Source: Clostridia bacterium
Lineage (GTDB): Bacteria > Bacillota > Clostridia > Lachnospirales > Anaerotignaceae
Assembly (NCBI GenBank): GCA_009929735.1
Contig: RZZU01000008.1
Coordinates: 24,280 to 88,279, forward strand
Direction of reading: 5' to 3'
Length of the DNA: 64,000 bases
The position numbers were made by a program, and so were the translations under genes. Under the pieces are notes generated by a model. It ran no database searches and was not told the origin of the DNA. It saw nothing but the letters and a program-made list of their open reading frames with translations. This document shows, in pieces, positions 45,858 to 55,483 of this stretch (position 1 is its first letter; the number at the start of each line of letters is the position of its first letter).

Positions 45858-47687
45858 GTGAAATCATTAAAAATCAAAACAAAAATGGCAATTTTAATGC
45901 TTCTGGTTGTGCTTTCGGGCATAAGTGTTGCGGGGACTTCTATTTTTAGAATGGTAGATCAAAAAGAGCTTTCCTTGGAAACCATGGAAACGCAAATCAG
46001 ATCTGACTTTGATCAGAAAATTAAAGAGCAGGTCGACAGTGCTGTGTCTGTATTGCAACAGGTGTATGATGCACAGTTGGCAGGTGCTTATACAAAAGAG
46101 GAGGCACAAAAGCTTGCGGCAGATTTGCTGCGCAATATGAGATACGGCGAGGATGGCTACTTTTGGGCAGATAAATCGGATGGTACTTGTGTAGTATTAT
46201 TGGGCAAGGATACAGAAGGTACCAACCGTGCGGATGCAAAGGATGTGAATGGGTTTTCTTTTATTCAGGAAATTAAGCAGCAGGCAATGAACGGTGGCGG
46301 CTATACAGATTTTGCCTTTCCAAGAGCGGGCGAAACGGAAGCATCTCCCAAAAGAGGATATTCTGCATATTTTGAGCCGTTTGACTTGGTTTTAGGTACA
46401 GGTAACTATACGGACCACATAGACAGGTATATTGCAGAGCAAAAGGCTATTGTCGAGGAAGGCATTCATAAATCAATCATTGGCTTATTGATCATTATCC
46501 TTATTTGTGTTGTTGTTTCATGTTCACTGGGTCTTTATATTGTTTTTAGTATTGTTCGACCGATTGGAAAGTTGAATAAGGTAACACGGGCACTTGCTGA
46601 GGGCAATTTGGACGAGGAAATTGACATAGATTCCAATGATGAGGTGGGGCTTTTGGCAAAGTCCATGGGAGTTTTAATTGACAGACTGAAAACTTACATC
46701 CATTATATTGATGAAATTTCATATTTGCTGGAGGAAATGGGTCACGGAAATTTGAATTTGGTGTTTCAAAATTCCTATGATGGCGATTTTGCAAAAGTCA
46801 AGCAGGCACTAAGCGGCACTGCAAATATGCTAAATGAAACGCTTTCACAAATAAATATTGCCGCCGAACAGGTGGCAAGCGGTTCAGAGCAAGTTGCTTC
46901 GGGCGCACAGGCACTTTCCCAAGGGGCGACGGAACAGGCAAGTGCAATTCAAGAATTATCTGCATCGATGAATGAAGTTTCTGATCATAGTACCAAAACG
47001 GCGAAAAATGCGGAAGAAGCGAAAGTGATTTCTGCCGAATCCAGCGCTGCAATCCATCGTGGGAAGGAACAGATGCAGCTGATGGTGCAATCAATGGAGG
47101 AAATCAGCAGTGCTTCTAACGAAATTGGCAAAATCATTAAGGCCATTGAGGACATTGCCTTCCAGACAAATATTTTGGCACTAAATGCAGCGGTTGAAGC
47201 CGCAAGGGCAGGTGAGGCCGGAAAGGGCTTTGCCGTTGTTGCCGATGAGGTGCGAAATTTGGCAGGAAAATCAGCAGAAAGTGCAAAAAATACATCAGTT
47301 TTGATTGAGAAGTCTGTGCGGTCAGTGGAGCAGGGCGTCAGCATTGTTACCGAAACAGCAGCAACGCTTGATGAGGTTGTAAAAAGCGCAGATAAGTCTT
47401 CTCGTATTATTCAATTTATTGCCAATGCCAGTGAAGAACAGGCGACTTCTATTGCGCAGGTAAATATAGGGGTTGAGCAAATCGCCTCTGTAGTACAGAC
47501 AAATTCGGCAACGGCAGAGGAAAGTGCAGCTGCCAGCGAAGAGCTTTCCGGGCAGTCTTTGATGCTGAAGGAGCTAATTGGAAAATTTAAGCTGAAAGGC
47601 ACGAAAGAAATCTCGTATGGCACCATGGAATTTTCCGTGCAAGACCGCCCAAGCGTGCAATGGAACGGTGATAGCGGGAAGTATTAA
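45858..47687 (+). CDS. Methyl-accepting chemotaxis protein (single Cache domain)
   Basis: A 609-residue transmembrane chemoreceptor. TM1 is at ~10-30 and TM2 at ~205-227 (IIGLLIIILICVVVSCSLGLY). Between them lies an sCache_2-type ligand domain (MRYGEDGYFWADKSDG and LVLGTGNYTDHID are typical). A HAMP domain follows at ~228-280, then a long coiled-coil signalling domain with the conserved tip IAFQTNILALNAAVEAARAGE. Glutamate/glutamine-rich methylation helices flank the tip. It uses a GTG start after GGAGGGG. sCache_2 receptors often sense small organic acids. No che genes are in the window. Confidence 0.94.
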   Translation: MKSLKIKTKMAILMLLVVLSGISVAGTSIFRMVDQKELSLETMETQIRSDFDQKIKEQVDSAVSVLQQVYDAQLAGAYTKEEAQKLAADLLRNMRYGEDGYFWADKSDGTCVVLLGKDTEGTNRADAKDVNGFSFIQEIKQQAMNGGGYTDFAFPRAGETEASPKRGYSAYFEPFDLVLGTGNYTDHIDRYIAEQKAIVEEGIHKSIIGLLIIILICVVVSCSLGLYIVFSIVRPIGKLNKVTRALAEGNLDEEIDIDSNDEVGLLAKSMGVLIDRLKTYIHYIDEISYLLEEMGHGNLNLVFQNSYDGDFAKVKQALSGTANMLNETLSQINIAAEQVASGSEQVASGAQALSQGATEQASAIQELSASMNEVSDHSTKTAKNAEEAKVISAESSAAIHRGKEQMQLMVQSMEEISSASNEIGKIIKAIEDIAFQTNILALNAAVEAARAGEAGKGFAVVADEVRNLAGKSAESAKNTSVLIEKSVRSVEQGVSIVTETAATLDEVVKSADKSSRIIQFIANASEEQATSIAQVNIGVEQIASVVQTNSATAEESAAASEELSGQSLMLKELIGKFKLKGTKEISYGTMEFSVQDRPSVQWNGDSGKY

Positions 47688-47723
47688 AAGTTATATTGGC
47701 AATCAAATAAATTATAACGAAAA

Positions 47724-47764
47724 TATCCCCTGAGGCTTGCATTTTTATTGAGCTTCAGGGGATA
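47724..47764. terminator. Bidirectional terminator between chemoreceptor and immA
   Basis: TATCCCCTGA...GCT pairs with AGCTTCAGGGGATA around a T-rich loop, at the convergence of the two genes. Flanking A/T runs are modest. Confidence 0.75.
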
Positions 47765-47767
47765 AAA

Positions 47768-48373
47768 TTATTTGTAGCTATTCATTTTTTTGATATAGTC
47801 AGCAAACTGCTCCGTGATAGCACGCTCTAATGGATGAAGCTGAAAACGCTCTCGCCGATAGAGCTCTTCCATTCGTTCTGCTCTGATTTTGGCTGACTGC
47901 ATACTGATATTGCAAAAAGTGGCAATATCTTGCGGCGTATGTAAATGAAGGGCAGCAAGTACTGCCGCAGGCATCAGCAAATCTCTTGCAAATATATTGG
48001 CTTGTGCCTCCTGTTCATTTGTGTTGGAATCAATTTCACTGTTGCGATAAAAGGTGATTTTTTCAACGTGTCCTAATAAGATGTGACCAAGCTCATGGGC
48101 TAAGGTAAAGCGGATTCGCCCTGAATGATGGATTGAATCATTAAAAACGATATAATATTGCGTTTCAAATTTCAAAGAAAAACCATCCCCATGTTTTGCC
48201 CTTGGATCTACCATATCCCATAGGGTAAACTTGGAATAGGGGATGGTTTTAATGTTATAGTGCCTGCAAATTGTCCCAAGGTGAATGGGAAATTGGGTGA
48301 TTTCACAATCCTGAATAACCTGCCAGGATAGATTTCTGGCTTGCTGATATAAACTGTACTTCAATGATAACAA
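47768..48373 (-). CDS. immA: ImmA/IrrE-family metallopeptidase
   Basis: A 201-residue gluzincin-type protease. The zinc motif HELGH is at residues 93-97 (FTLAHELGHILLG), and a downstream EAQANIFARDLLMP supplies the third ligand region. In ICEBs1-like elements ImmA cleaves the ImmR repressor to trigger induction. Here the gene lies just downstream of, and on the same strand as, an XRE repressor gene, matching that order. The substrate is therefore probably that repressor. Confidence 0.9.
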   Translation of the reverse strand: MLSLKYSLYQQARNLSWQVIQDCEITQFPIHLGTICRHYNIKTIPYSKFTLWDMVDPRAKHGDGFSLKFETQYYIVFNDSIHHSGRIRFTLAHELGHILLGHVEKITFYRNSEIDSNTNEQEAQANIFARDLLMPAAVLAALHLHTPQDIATFCNISMQSAKIRAERMEELYRRERFQLHPLERAITEQFADYIKKMNSYK

Positions 48374-48479
48374 CTCCTTTTTCGTGGTTTTGTATCAAAG
48401 TATAATGTTTATAAAAGCAAGTAAATATTAGATTTTTCTCGCAAGACTGAAAAAGCACTGAAAATTATTTTTCTTAATA

Positions 48480-48971
48480 TCAGAAATCAATCTCTTCGGC
48501 GGATTCGTCAAAGCGTTTTTTTACTTCTTCGGGTGAAAGCGTGATTGTTTCCTTTACAGCAGTTTCTGTAAAGCCTCTGGCTGCAATTTTGCCTTCTAAA
48601 CGAATGCTATGCTTGGAAGAGATGCCTAAAATTCGATCGACTGCAGGCTGCATATTCGGTTGACTTCGATAAGCTTTTAGAACTGCCAATTCCTGTTCTG
48701 TGGGCAGATAGGCTTCTTTGGCTTCTACAAAATCAGTCCGCTCTTGCGTTTGCGTCAAAGGCGCACTGTTTTCCGCCCAACCCATTAAAAAGGAGGGCGT
48801 GGTTCCCAATGCATTAGCAATCGGTTCCAATATCGTTATGGGTAAATTTTCTATATCTCCGTTTTCATAACGATAGACGGTAGCGCGGTTTTTGCTCAAT
48901 TTTTCAGCAAGTTCATCCACGGTTAATCCTTTTTTTATTCTGCACTCTCTCATTCTTTGTCCAACGTCCAT
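48480..48971 (-). CDS. XRE-family phage-type repressor (ImmR/CI-like)
   Basis: A 163-residue protein. The N-terminal helix-turn-helix is VGQRMRECRIKKGLTVDELAEKLSKNRATVYRYENGDI (residues ~3-40), followed by a C-terminal region without recognised enzyme motifs. AGGAGG eight bases upstream fixes ATG 48971 (frames further upstream lack a site). It is divergent from a Cro-like gene, and four related palindromes of the form TCGCAtnnaTGCGA lie around both promoters. Autoregulation and a lysogeny-type switch are likely. Confidence 0.88.
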   Translation of the reverse strand: MDVGQRMRECRIKKGLTVDELAEKLSKNRATVYRYENGDIENLPITILEPIANALGTTPSFLMGWAENSAPLTQTQERTDFVEAKEAYLPTEQELAVLKAYRSQPNMQPAVDRILGISSKHSIRLEGKIAARGFTETAVKETITLSPEEVKKRFDESAEEIDF

Positions 48972-49002
48972 TTTATAACCTCCTTTCTGAAAACATAAGA
49001 TT

Positions 49003-49142
49003 AGTATAACAGAAAATCGCATATATGCAATAGAATTCGACAAAAATGTTGCATTAAATGCGATAAAATGCAAAAAATTACAAAAAAGGTTGACTTTTCT
49101 ACATAAGTCAGCTAGTATGAATATGTCGCATGACATGCGACA
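49003..49142. promoter_or_regulatory. Divergent promoter/operator region of the immunity cassette
   Basis: Leftward promoter: TTGCAT (49025-49030), 16 bp, TATACT (49003-49008). Rightward promoter: TTGACT (49090-49095), 17 bp, TAGTAT (49113-49118). Operator-like sites: TCGCATATATGCAA at 49017-49030 over the leftward -35; TTGCATTAAATGCGA at 49049-49063; and the perfect palindrome GTCGCATGACATGCGAC at 49125-49141 at the rightward start. Confidence 0.8.
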
Positions 49143-49157
49143 AAAGGGGGTGAGATC

Positions 49158-49364
49158 ATGATGAATGCACACAAACTATTGGAAAAGCTTACAATCAGTG
49201 GTGTTACGGAAGAAGAATTAGCAGAAAAGCTTGGCATGGATGAGCAAATTTTGAAACAAAAAATTAGAAATTGCAATAGTTGTTTTACCATAAAGGAAGC
49301 AAATCAATTGGTAGAGATTTTAAAGCTTGAGGGCAGAGAAGCAGAAAAAATTTTTTTTGCATAA
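49158..49364 (+). CDS. Cro-like small helix-turn-helix protein
   Basis: A 68-residue predicted DNA-binding protein with the helix-turn-helix SGVTEEELAEKLGMDEQILKQKI and a second helical pair. It resembles the small Cro/DUF739-type proteins encoded opposite phage repressors. GGGGGTGA lies upstream; ATG 49158 or 49161 could be used. It is the first gene of the rightward operon controlled by the palindromic operators. Confidence 0.78.
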   Translation: MMNAHKLLEKLTISGVTEEELAEKLGMDEQILKQKIRNCNSCFTIKEANQLVEILKLEGREAEKIFFA

Positions 49365-49366
49365 CT

Positions 49367-49382
49367 GTCGCACAAATGCGAC
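49367..49382. promoter_or_regulatory. Fourth operator-like palindrome
   Basis: GTCGCACAAATGCGAC has the same half-sites as the operators at 49017-49141, but lies 225 bases downstream, just past the Cro-like stop. Confidence 0.7.
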
Positions 49383-49425
49383 TGGAATGTTTGCGCTGGC
49401 ACAGATAAAAGAAGGGAGCTTGGAA

Positions 49426-49593
49426 GTGTCTTATCAATGCAGATTACTAGAAAAGGAGTGCGATGGGTGCGGCTGCTGCAAGTCGGAGCCTGAGGCTTGC
49501 CCAAACTGTGGCGAGATAAACTTTGAAGTTCAATATATTCTCAAAAATGAGTGGATAGGCTGTGATCAGTGTATCAAGAAACAATACATATAG
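49426..49593 (+). CDS. Small zinc-ribbon protein (phage-type)
   Basis: A 55-residue protein starting at GTG 49426, seven bases after GAAGGGAG (an in-frame ATG at 49387 has no good site). Seven cysteines are arranged as CDGCGCC, CPNCGE and CDQC, which suggests one or two bound zinc ions. Similar small cysteine-rich proteins are common in Firmicute prophages. Function unknown. Confidence 0.7.
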   Translation: MSYQCRLLEKECDGCGCCKSEPEACPNCGEINFEVQYILKNEWIGCDQCIKKQYI

Positions 49594-49726
49594 TTTTTGA
49601 AAAAACCAGAGAGTTCTTCATTTTAAATGAAAAAGGCATGGATCATTTTGGCGGTTGTTGCGTTTGAGTGCTTTCCGAGGAATATGATGCAGGGGAGGAG
49701 CGTATTTTGCTATAGGGGGGGATAGA

Positions 49727-49906
49727 ATGTGTTATAAAATTACTTGCTGTTACCACTGCCAAGAGCGATATCCGCTGTGCCATGCCAGTTGCTGCCGTTA
49801 TAAAGAGGAACGGGAAAAATTAGATAAACGAAATGCGGCACGTAATGCCATTAATGACGAGGTTGAGTTATATAAACGACAAAGGTTAAACAGGGTTAAG
49901 AGGTGA
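49727..49906 (+). CDS. Small cysteine-rich phage protein
   Basis: A 59-residue protein. ATG 49727 follows AGGGGGGGAT. The N-terminal half has six cysteines (MCYKITCCYHCQERY, HASCCRY), and the C-terminal half is basic and helical (EEREKLDKRNAARNAI). Such short proteins typically occur between phage repressor and replication genes. The stop overlaps the next start by one base. Confidence 0.65.
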   Translation: MCYKITCCYHCQERYPLCHASCCRYKEEREKLDKRNAARNAINDEVELYKRQRLNRVKR

Positions 49907-50298
49907 TGCCGTTGGCAAAAGAACGTGATTTACAGCTTTTGGACTATGATATTTCCGATAATCGTTATCGAGAGCTGAAATATTTTTGCAGGCAATATAA
50001 GGAGAAGCAGAAACGGCTTCGTTCCATAACAGAGCTGTCATCACACCAATGCGGAGCAAAAAGGTCAGGGGGGATTTCGGACAGGACAGCAACTGTTGCC
50101 ATCAAAAAGGCACAGCTGGCAGCCGAAATTAAAATGATTGAGCAGTCGGCTTTGGAGGCGGATGGAGAACTATATGGATACATTTTAGAAAATGTGACAG
50201 AGGGCGTATCCTATGAGTATTTGGATATTCCAGCCAGTAGAGCAGGATTTTACGCCCTTAGAAGAAGTTTTTTTTACATATTGGACAAAAGAAGGTAA
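49906..50298 (+). CDS. Phage-type sigma-like/ArpU-like protein
   Basis: A 130-residue protein beginning at the TGATG overlap (TTG 49912 is another possibility). Helical, charged N-terminal part (DYDISDNRYRELKYFCRQYKEK) and a C-terminal helix-turn-helix-like end (YLDIPASRAGFYALRRSFFYILDKRR). This end resembles late-gene regulators (ArpU/RinA or DUF1492 group) of phages. The assignment is by general layout only. No terminase, portal or integrase gene follows, so the element appears truncated. Confidence 0.6.
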   Translation: MPLAKERDLQLLDYDISDNRYRELKYFCRQYKEKQKRLRSITELSSHQCGAKRSGGISDRTATVAIKKAQLAAEIKMIEQSALEADGELYGYILENVTEGVSYEYLDIPASRAGFYALRRSFFYILDKRR

Positions 50299-50726
50299 GG
50301 CAAAGCGTCAAATTCAGCATGACGTTTGCCATTGAGATTGTAACCTGGTTTTAGAAGGTCGCACCGTTTTTCATAATCTTATAGTAAAAATTTGTATGAG
50401 TTTTTTGAAAAAAATATTGAAAGCGGTTTCGTTCTGTATACACTGGGCAAAAGGAATATCAGCTCAATAAGATTTTATTTTACTGGGGGGTTTTATAAAA
50501 AATTTCGTTGGGGGGGCGATTAACCTTTATGCGCCAAGAGGAACAGAAGGGAAGGCATTGAAAAGCAGATGAAGAATACGATTTGCGTTCCCTTTTGTGA
50601 CTGCCGCAAAAGAACGGTAGCCCATAATAAGAATGAGGTTTGTTAAGGATTATATTGAAATACAGAAGTATCATTGAGGAACTTGTATGAAAAAAATTTC
50701 AAAAGTAATCCAAAGCAAAAGTCGGG
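50299..50726. other. Spacer after the phage cassette, no gene seen
   Basis: A hairpin at 50301-50333 (GGCAAAgCGTCA with TGACGTTTGCC) may end the cassette transcript, although no T run follows. The rest has G runs (GGGGGG at ~50488 and ~50512) and no credible frame or att-like repeat that I could find. Confidence 0.4.
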
Positions 50727-50755
50727 TTTACATAAAATTGTTTTTTTGGTATAAT
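50727..50755 (+). promoter_or_regulatory. Promoter of the CPA1 antiporter gene
   Basis: TTTACA (50727-50732), 17 bp and TATAAT (50750-50755) lie about 107 bases before ATG 50862. Confidence 0.6.
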
Positions 50756-50861
50756 GAAAGGGATACCGAAAGTGAATAGGCTGGGATTTTTAAGGGCGAT
50801 TGCCAAGGCAGAGCTTTTTGTAAAACCTAGTCTTACAATTGTACTACGAGAGGAGGAAATA

Positions 50862-52457
50862 ATGGGTGTAAATTTACTTTTGATTGGAATTGTAATGATT
50901 GTGTGTGTGCTGGGGAATAAAATTTCAAACAGAATCGGTATGCCGGTGCTTTTTATGTTTATTCTTCTGGGTATGTTTTTCGGCTCTGACGGGATAGTGA
51001 AGATTCGTTTTGATAACTATATCTTTGCAGAGCAGATTTGCTCCGTTGCACTCATTTTTATCATGTTTTATGGTGGTTTTGGCACAAAATGGGAGGAAGC
51101 AAAGCCTGTTGCCGCTAAAGCAATTTTGCTTTCATCCTTGGGGACTGTTTTGACTGCCGGACTTGTCGGGTTATTTTGTTTTTTGATATTGCGAATCCAA
51201 ATTTTAGAAAGCTTTTTAATTGGGGCGGTTGTAAGCTCAACAGATGCAGCCTCCGTATTTTCCATTCTACGTTCAAAACGATTAAATTTGCGTGATCACA
51301 CAGCGTCTCTGCTTGAAATTGAAAGCGGAAGCAATGACCCTTTTGCTTATATGCTAACCATAGTTGTACTTTCATTAATGAATGGTACAAATTCACCTCA
51401 TGAATTTGCATATCTAATCTTTTCTCAAATTGTCTATGGTGGTTTGTTTGGTGTGGCAATTGCCATGCTGACACTTCTGTTTTTCAAAAGATTTCAGCTT
51501 TCCTGTTCTGGCTTTTATTCCATTTTTGTCTTATCAATTGCCGTTATTTCCTATGCAGCACCAACCATTTTTAATGGGAATGGCTATCTCAGCGTTTATA
51601 TCACAGGGATTATTCTTGGTAATAGTAAAATAAACGATAAGCCTGAACTTGTTCATTTTTTTGATGGAATTACGGGTTTAATGCAGATATTGCTTTTTTT
51701 CCTGTTGGGGCTTCTTTCCTTTCCGTCCCAATTGCCAACGGTAGCCTTAACGGCTTTGGCAATCTCTGTTTTTTTGACCTTTGTTGCACGTCCTTTGGCA
51801 GTGTATTCCATTCTTACCCCATTTAAAAGCTCAAAAGGGCAAAAGCTGTTGGTTTCATGGGCGGGCATGAGAGGTGCTGCTTCTATTGTTTTTGCAATCA
51901 TGGCGGTCATCAGTCCTATTACCATGCGCAACGATATTTTTCATATCATATTTTTCATTGTACTTTTTTCAATTTTAATTCAGGGAACCTTGATTCCGTT
52001 TGCGGCAAAAAGATTGAATATGACAGACAATGATATAGACGTCATGAGTACGTTTAATGATTATATGGATGAGCTGCCTGTGCAGTTTCTTCGTTTATCG
52101 ATCCCCCCCGATTATCCATGGGTCAATCAGAAAGTAAAAGATATTTTGCTGCCACCCGATTCCTTTTTGCTATTGATTATCAGAAAAAAGGAAAAAATTA
52201 TACCCAATGGGGAAACGGAGATTTTTGCAGAGGATATTCTTATTTTGAGTGGGAAATCGCCCAATAGAATTGACGGGCTATCATTATATGAAATGAAGAT
52301 TAAAAAAGAAACTCGATGGCATGGGAAAAAAATTGCCGATGCTATGAGCGGCAACGAGCGCATTGTTGTAATCAGACGAGGTGAAAGCATTGTGATTCCC
52401 AAAGGGGATACGGTATTGCAAGAGGATGACATTCTTGTTTTTTCAGAAATTATATAA
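50862..52457 (+). CDS. Cation/proton antiporter (CPA1, NhaP2/CvrA-like) with TrkA-C domain
   Basis: A 531-residue membrane protein. About 12 membrane helices occupy residues 1-390; the ion-site region is VVSSTDAASVFSILR, with the paired-acid-type motif seen as STDAA/SGSNDP in CPA1 exchangers. A C-terminal cytoplasmic RCK_C/TrkA-C domain (~455-531, IVVIRRGESIVIPKGDTVLQEDDILVFS) follows. Such proteins exchange K+ or Na+ for H+. AGGAGGAAAT before ATG 50862 fixes the start; the frame upstream to 50754 has none. Confidence 0.9.
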   Translation: MGVNLLLIGIVMIVCVLGNKISNRIGMPVLFMFILLGMFFGSDGIVKIRFDNYIFAEQICSVALIFIMFYGGFGTKWEEAKPVAAKAILLSSLGTVLTAGLVGLFCFLILRIQILESFLIGAVVSSTDAASVFSILRSKRLNLRDHTASLLEIESGSNDPFAYMLTIVVLSLMNGTNSPHEFAYLIFSQIVYGGLFGVAIAMLTLLFFKRFQLSCSGFYSIFVLSIAVISYAAPTIFNGNGYLSVYITGIILGNSKINDKPELVHFFDGITGLMQILLFFLLGLLSFPSQLPTVALTALAISVFLTFVARPLAVYSILTPFKSSKGQKLLVSWAGMRGAASIVFAIMAVISPITMRNDIFHIIFFIVLFSILIQGTLIPFAAKRLNMTDNDIDVMSTFNDYMDELPVQFLRLSIPPDYPWVNQKVKDILLPPDSFLLLIIRKKEKIIPNGETEIFAEDILILSGKSPNRIDGLSLYEMKIKKETRWHGKKIADAMSGNERIVVIRRGESIVIPKGDTVLQEDDILVFSEII

Positions 52458-52498
52458 TTTTAGAGCAGAAAAGAGAATGCAATACGCTTAAAATAGGT

Positions 52499-52530
52499 AG
52501 GGCGTCATAGCTGAAAAGCCGTGACGCCCT
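52499..52530. repeat. Hairpin repeat, copy 2 (AGGGCGTCAT type)
   Basis: AGGGCGTCATaGC pairs with GCcGTGACGCCCT around a 6-nt loop. It shares its outer arms with the hairpin at 44803-44831 and again lies between convergent genes (antiporter and leuB). Confidence 0.75.
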
Positions 52531-52608
52531 AAAAATATGATTCAAAGCCTTAACTGCGGCAAGCAGGATAAGGATAAATTTGGAATATTTTTTGCCACTT
52601 TCTACATA

Positions 52609-53682
52609 TTAAATGTGCTTCAGGATTGCTTCTCCCATTTCCCTTGTGCCTAAAAGGATATTGCCCTCGGAATAAATATCCGGGGTGCGCATACCCTGTT
52701 CCAAAACGGCCTTCACAGCATTTTCGATAGCCGCTGCTTCTGTTTCCAGATGGAAGGAGTATTTGAGCATCATTCCGACGGATAAAATTGCCGCAATGGG
52801 GTTTGCCTTGTTCTGCCCAGCAATATCTGGGGCAGAGCCATGGATCGGCTCATACATACCAAAGGTGCCGTCACCGAAGCTTGCCGAAGGCAGCAGACCG
52901 ATGGAGCCTGTAATCATGCTTGCCTCGTCGGATAAAATATCACCGAACATATTGGAAGTCACAATCACGTCAAATTGCTTTGGATTACGCACTAGCTGCA
53001 TTGCCGCATTATCCACATACATATAGGAAAGGGCAACCTCAGGGTAGTCTGTTTTCATCTCCTCGGCAACCTTTCTCCAAAGGCGTGAGGTTTCCAAAAC
53101 ATTTGCCTTATCCACGCAGCAAAGTTTTTTATTTCTTTGCATAGCAACATCAAAGGCGTTATTCAAAATACGCTTGATTTCCACTTCACTGTAAGTTTCT
53201 ACATCATAGGCCTCTTCACCGTACTTTCCTTCACGATAGCCATGCTCGCCGAAATAGATACCACCTGTTAATTCCCGCACAATGAGAATGTCCAAGCCGC
53301 CGTCAACGATTTCTGCCTTTAAAGGACAGGCATCTGCCAAGGCATCATATATTTTTGCGGGGCGCAGATTAGAAAAAAGCCCTAATTCTGAACGTAAGCC
53401 CAAAAGTGCCTTTTCGGGACGCTGTGCATTGGGCACACTATCCCATTTTGGGCCGCCCACTGCACCCAGCATCACGCTGTCTGCCGCTTTGCAGGCAGCT
53501 AGGGTTTCTTTGGGCAGGCATTCGCCGCAAGCATCAATGGCACAACCTCCTGCAAGGACATATTCAAACGAAAAGTTATGCTGAAATTTTTCGCCTATGG
53601 CTTTTAAAATAGTTACAGCTTCCTGTGTGACCTCGGGGCCGATGCCGTCCCCTTGAATGACCGCAATTTTATATTCTCCCAT
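52609..53682 (-). CDS. leuB: 3-isopropylmalate dehydrogenase
   Basis: Oxidatively decarboxylates 3-isopropylmalate to 2-oxoisocaproate. It has 357 residues with AVGGPKWDS, the family-specific [33 protein letters not shown] and [14 protein letters not shown]. The NAD-type [15 protein letters not shown] is present. It has the ELGL substrate loop rather than the S-x-N of the isocitrate enzyme at 5.3 kb. Last gene of leuACDB, 5 bases after leuD. Confidence 0.96.
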   Translation of the reverse strand: MGEYKIAVIQGDGIGPEVTQEAVTILKAIGEKFQHNFSFEYVLAGGCAIDACGECLPKETLAACKAADSVMLGAVGGPKWDSVPNAQRPEKALLGLRSELGLFSNLRPAKIYDALADACPLKAEIVDGGLDILIVRELTGGIYFGEHGYREGKYGEEAYDVETYSEVEIKRILNNAFDVAMQRNKKLCCVDKANVLETSRLWRKVAEEMKTDYPEVALSYMYVDNAAMQLVRNPKQFDVIVTSNMFGDILSDEASMITGSIGLLPSASFGDGTFGMYEPIHGSAPDIAGQNKANPIAAILSVGMMLKYSFHLETEAAAIENAVKAVLEQGMRTPDIYSEGNILLGTREMGEAILKHI

Positions 53683-53687
53683 AATCC

Positions 53688-54182
53688 TTACCCCTTTATT
53701 TTTTCCTTTGTCTGCTCCACCAAACCGCCTGATGCCATAATTCCCTTTATAAAAGGAGGGAAGGGCTGCGCTTGATAGATACGGTTTTTTGTATGGTTGG
53801 TGATGATACCGCTGTCAAAATCAATGCTTACCTCATTGCCGTTTTCGATGTCGTTGGCGGCTTCGTCGCATTCCAGAATAGGCAAGCCGATATTAATGGC
53901 ATTACGGTAGAAAATTCGGGCAAAGGTGCTTGCGATGACACAGCTGATGCCGGCGCATTTGATTGCCAAGGGAGCGTGCTCTCTGGAGGAGCCACAGCCG
54001 AAGTTTTTCAGTGCCACAATAATATCGCCTTTTTTTGCTTTGTTCATGAAATCGGGGTCAATATCAATCATGCAATACTTCGCCAATTCCTCACCGTTTG
54101 ATACATTTAAGTATCTTGCTGGGATAATAACGTCGGTATCCACGTTATCGCCGTATTTCAAAACCTGTCCTTTTGCGTTCAT
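53688..54182 (-). CDS. leuD: 3-isopropylmalate dehydratase small subunit
   Basis: A 164-residue swivel-domain subunit that pairs with LeuC. It shows [18 protein letters not shown] and [17 protein letters not shown], and it has the short length typical of archaeal/clostridial-type LeuD. It overlaps leuC by four bases. Confidence 0.96.
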   Translation of the reverse strand: MNAKGQVLKYGDNVDTDVIIPARYLNVSNGEELAKYCMIDIDPDFMNKAKKGDIIVALKNFGCGSSREHAPLAIKCAGISCVIASTFARIFYRNAINIGLPILECDEAANDIENGNEVSIDFDSGIITNHTKNRIYQAQPFPPFIKGIMASGGLVEQTKEKIKG

Positions 54183-55453
54183 TGTGCATTACCTCCAATC
54201 TTTCTGGGATCCGCAATTTTACCTGCAATTGCCGATGCCGCCGCAACGGCGGGGCTTGCCAGATAAACTTCGCTTTCCACATGACCCATACGCCCAACAA
54301 AGTTTCTGTTTGTGGTGGATACGCAGCGTTCACCAGATGCAAGGATACCCATATGCCCCCCTAAGCAAGGGCCGCAGGTGGGCATGGAAAAAATTGCGCC
54401 TGCCTCTATAAAATCCGTTACATATCCACGGCGGATACATTCCAGATAAATTTCCTGTGTAGCAGGGATGACAATGGTACGAACATGATCCGCAACCTTT
54501 TTTCCACGAAGAATATCCGCAGCAATACGCATATCATCAATTCTGCCGTTGGTGCAGGAACCGATGACCACCTGATCGATTTTAATATCCCCAACTTGGT
54601 CGATGGTTCTTGTGTTATCGGGCAGGTGAGGGAAGGAAACCGTTGGTTGCAGGGAAGAAAGGTCGATGATGATTTCTTCATCATATTCAGCATCTGCATC
54701 CGCCTCGATGATTTCAAAAGATTTTTCGGAATGCTCCTTGGCATAGGTGATACAAGCTTCGTCTATGGGGAAAATACCATTTTTTGCGCCTGCTTCGATT
54801 GCCATATTGGCGATGGTAAAACGGTCGTCCATGGTTAATTCTTGGATACCCTCCCCGGTAAATTCCATGGAGCGGTACAATGCACCGTCTACACCGATTT
54901 TCCCGATGATATGTAAAATAACGTCCTTGCCACTAACACAGGGTGGTTTTTTGCCAATGATATTGAACTTGATTGCCGAAGGAACCTTAAACCAACATTC
55001 CCCCGTAGCCATGCCGATTGCCATATCCGTTGAGCCGATGCCTGTGGAGAATGCGCCCAATGCGCCATAGGTACAGGTATGGCTGTCTGCGCCGATAATC
55101 ACCTGAGCGGGGACTACAATGCCCTGTTCCGGCAAAAGTGCGTGTTCGATGCCAGCCTTGCCTACGTCGAAGAAATTTTTGATATTCATATCATAGGCGA
55201 AGGTACGACAGCTTTTACACTGTTCTGCTGCCTTAATATCCTTATTTGGTGTGAAATGGTCTAACACGATGACTACCTTTTCTGTATCAAAAACCTCCGT
55301 TGCGCCTGTTTTTTTAAATTCATTCAAGGCAACGGCTGTGGTAATATCATTTCCCATTACAATATCTAATTTTGCTTGAATCAACTGACCTGCGACCACG
55401 GCGTCTAAGCCTGCGTGTTTTGCCAGTATTTTTTGTGTCATTGTCATTCCCAT
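54179..55453 (-). CDS. leuC: 3-isopropylmalate dehydratase large subunit
   Basis: A 424-residue aconitase-superfamily subunit that isomerises 2- to 3-isopropylmalate with LeuD. Cluster cysteines are in [12 protein letters not shown] and [34 protein letters not shown] is the substrate segment. It is the short (HacA/LeuC2) form without the ~460-residue bacterial extension. The start at 55453 has AAAGGAAG eight bases upstream; a longer frame would run into the repeat element in the spacer. Confidence 0.95.
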   Translation of the reverse strand: MGMTMTQKILAKHAGLDAVVAGQLIQAKLDIVMGNDITTAVALNEFKKTGATEVFDTEKVVIVLDHFTPNKDIKAAEQCKSCRTFAYDMNIKNFFDVGKAGIEHALLPEQGIVVPAQVIIGADSHTCTYGALGAFSTGIGSTDMAIGMATGECWFKVPSAIKFNIIGKKPPCVSGKDVILHIIGKIGVDGALYRSMEFTGEGIQELTMDDRFTIANMAIEAGAKNGIFPIDEACITYAKEHSEKSFEIIEADADAEYDEEIIIDLSSLQPTVSFPHLPDNTRTIDQVGDIKIDQVVIGSCTNGRIDDMRIAADILRGKKVADHVRTIVIPATQEIYLECIRRGYVTDFIEAGAIFSMPTCGPCLGGHMGILASGERCVSTTNRNFVGRMGHVESEVYLASPAVAAASAIAGKIADPRKIGGNAQ

Positions 55454-55483
55454 ATGAAATACTTCCTTTCTATAGTCGTTTTT

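Noticed and set aside
49630..49722. Small frame MKKAWIILAVVAFECF before the cysteine-rich phage protein
   Set aside because: A 32-codon frame without a ribosome binding site; too weak to call although its start looks like a signal sequence.
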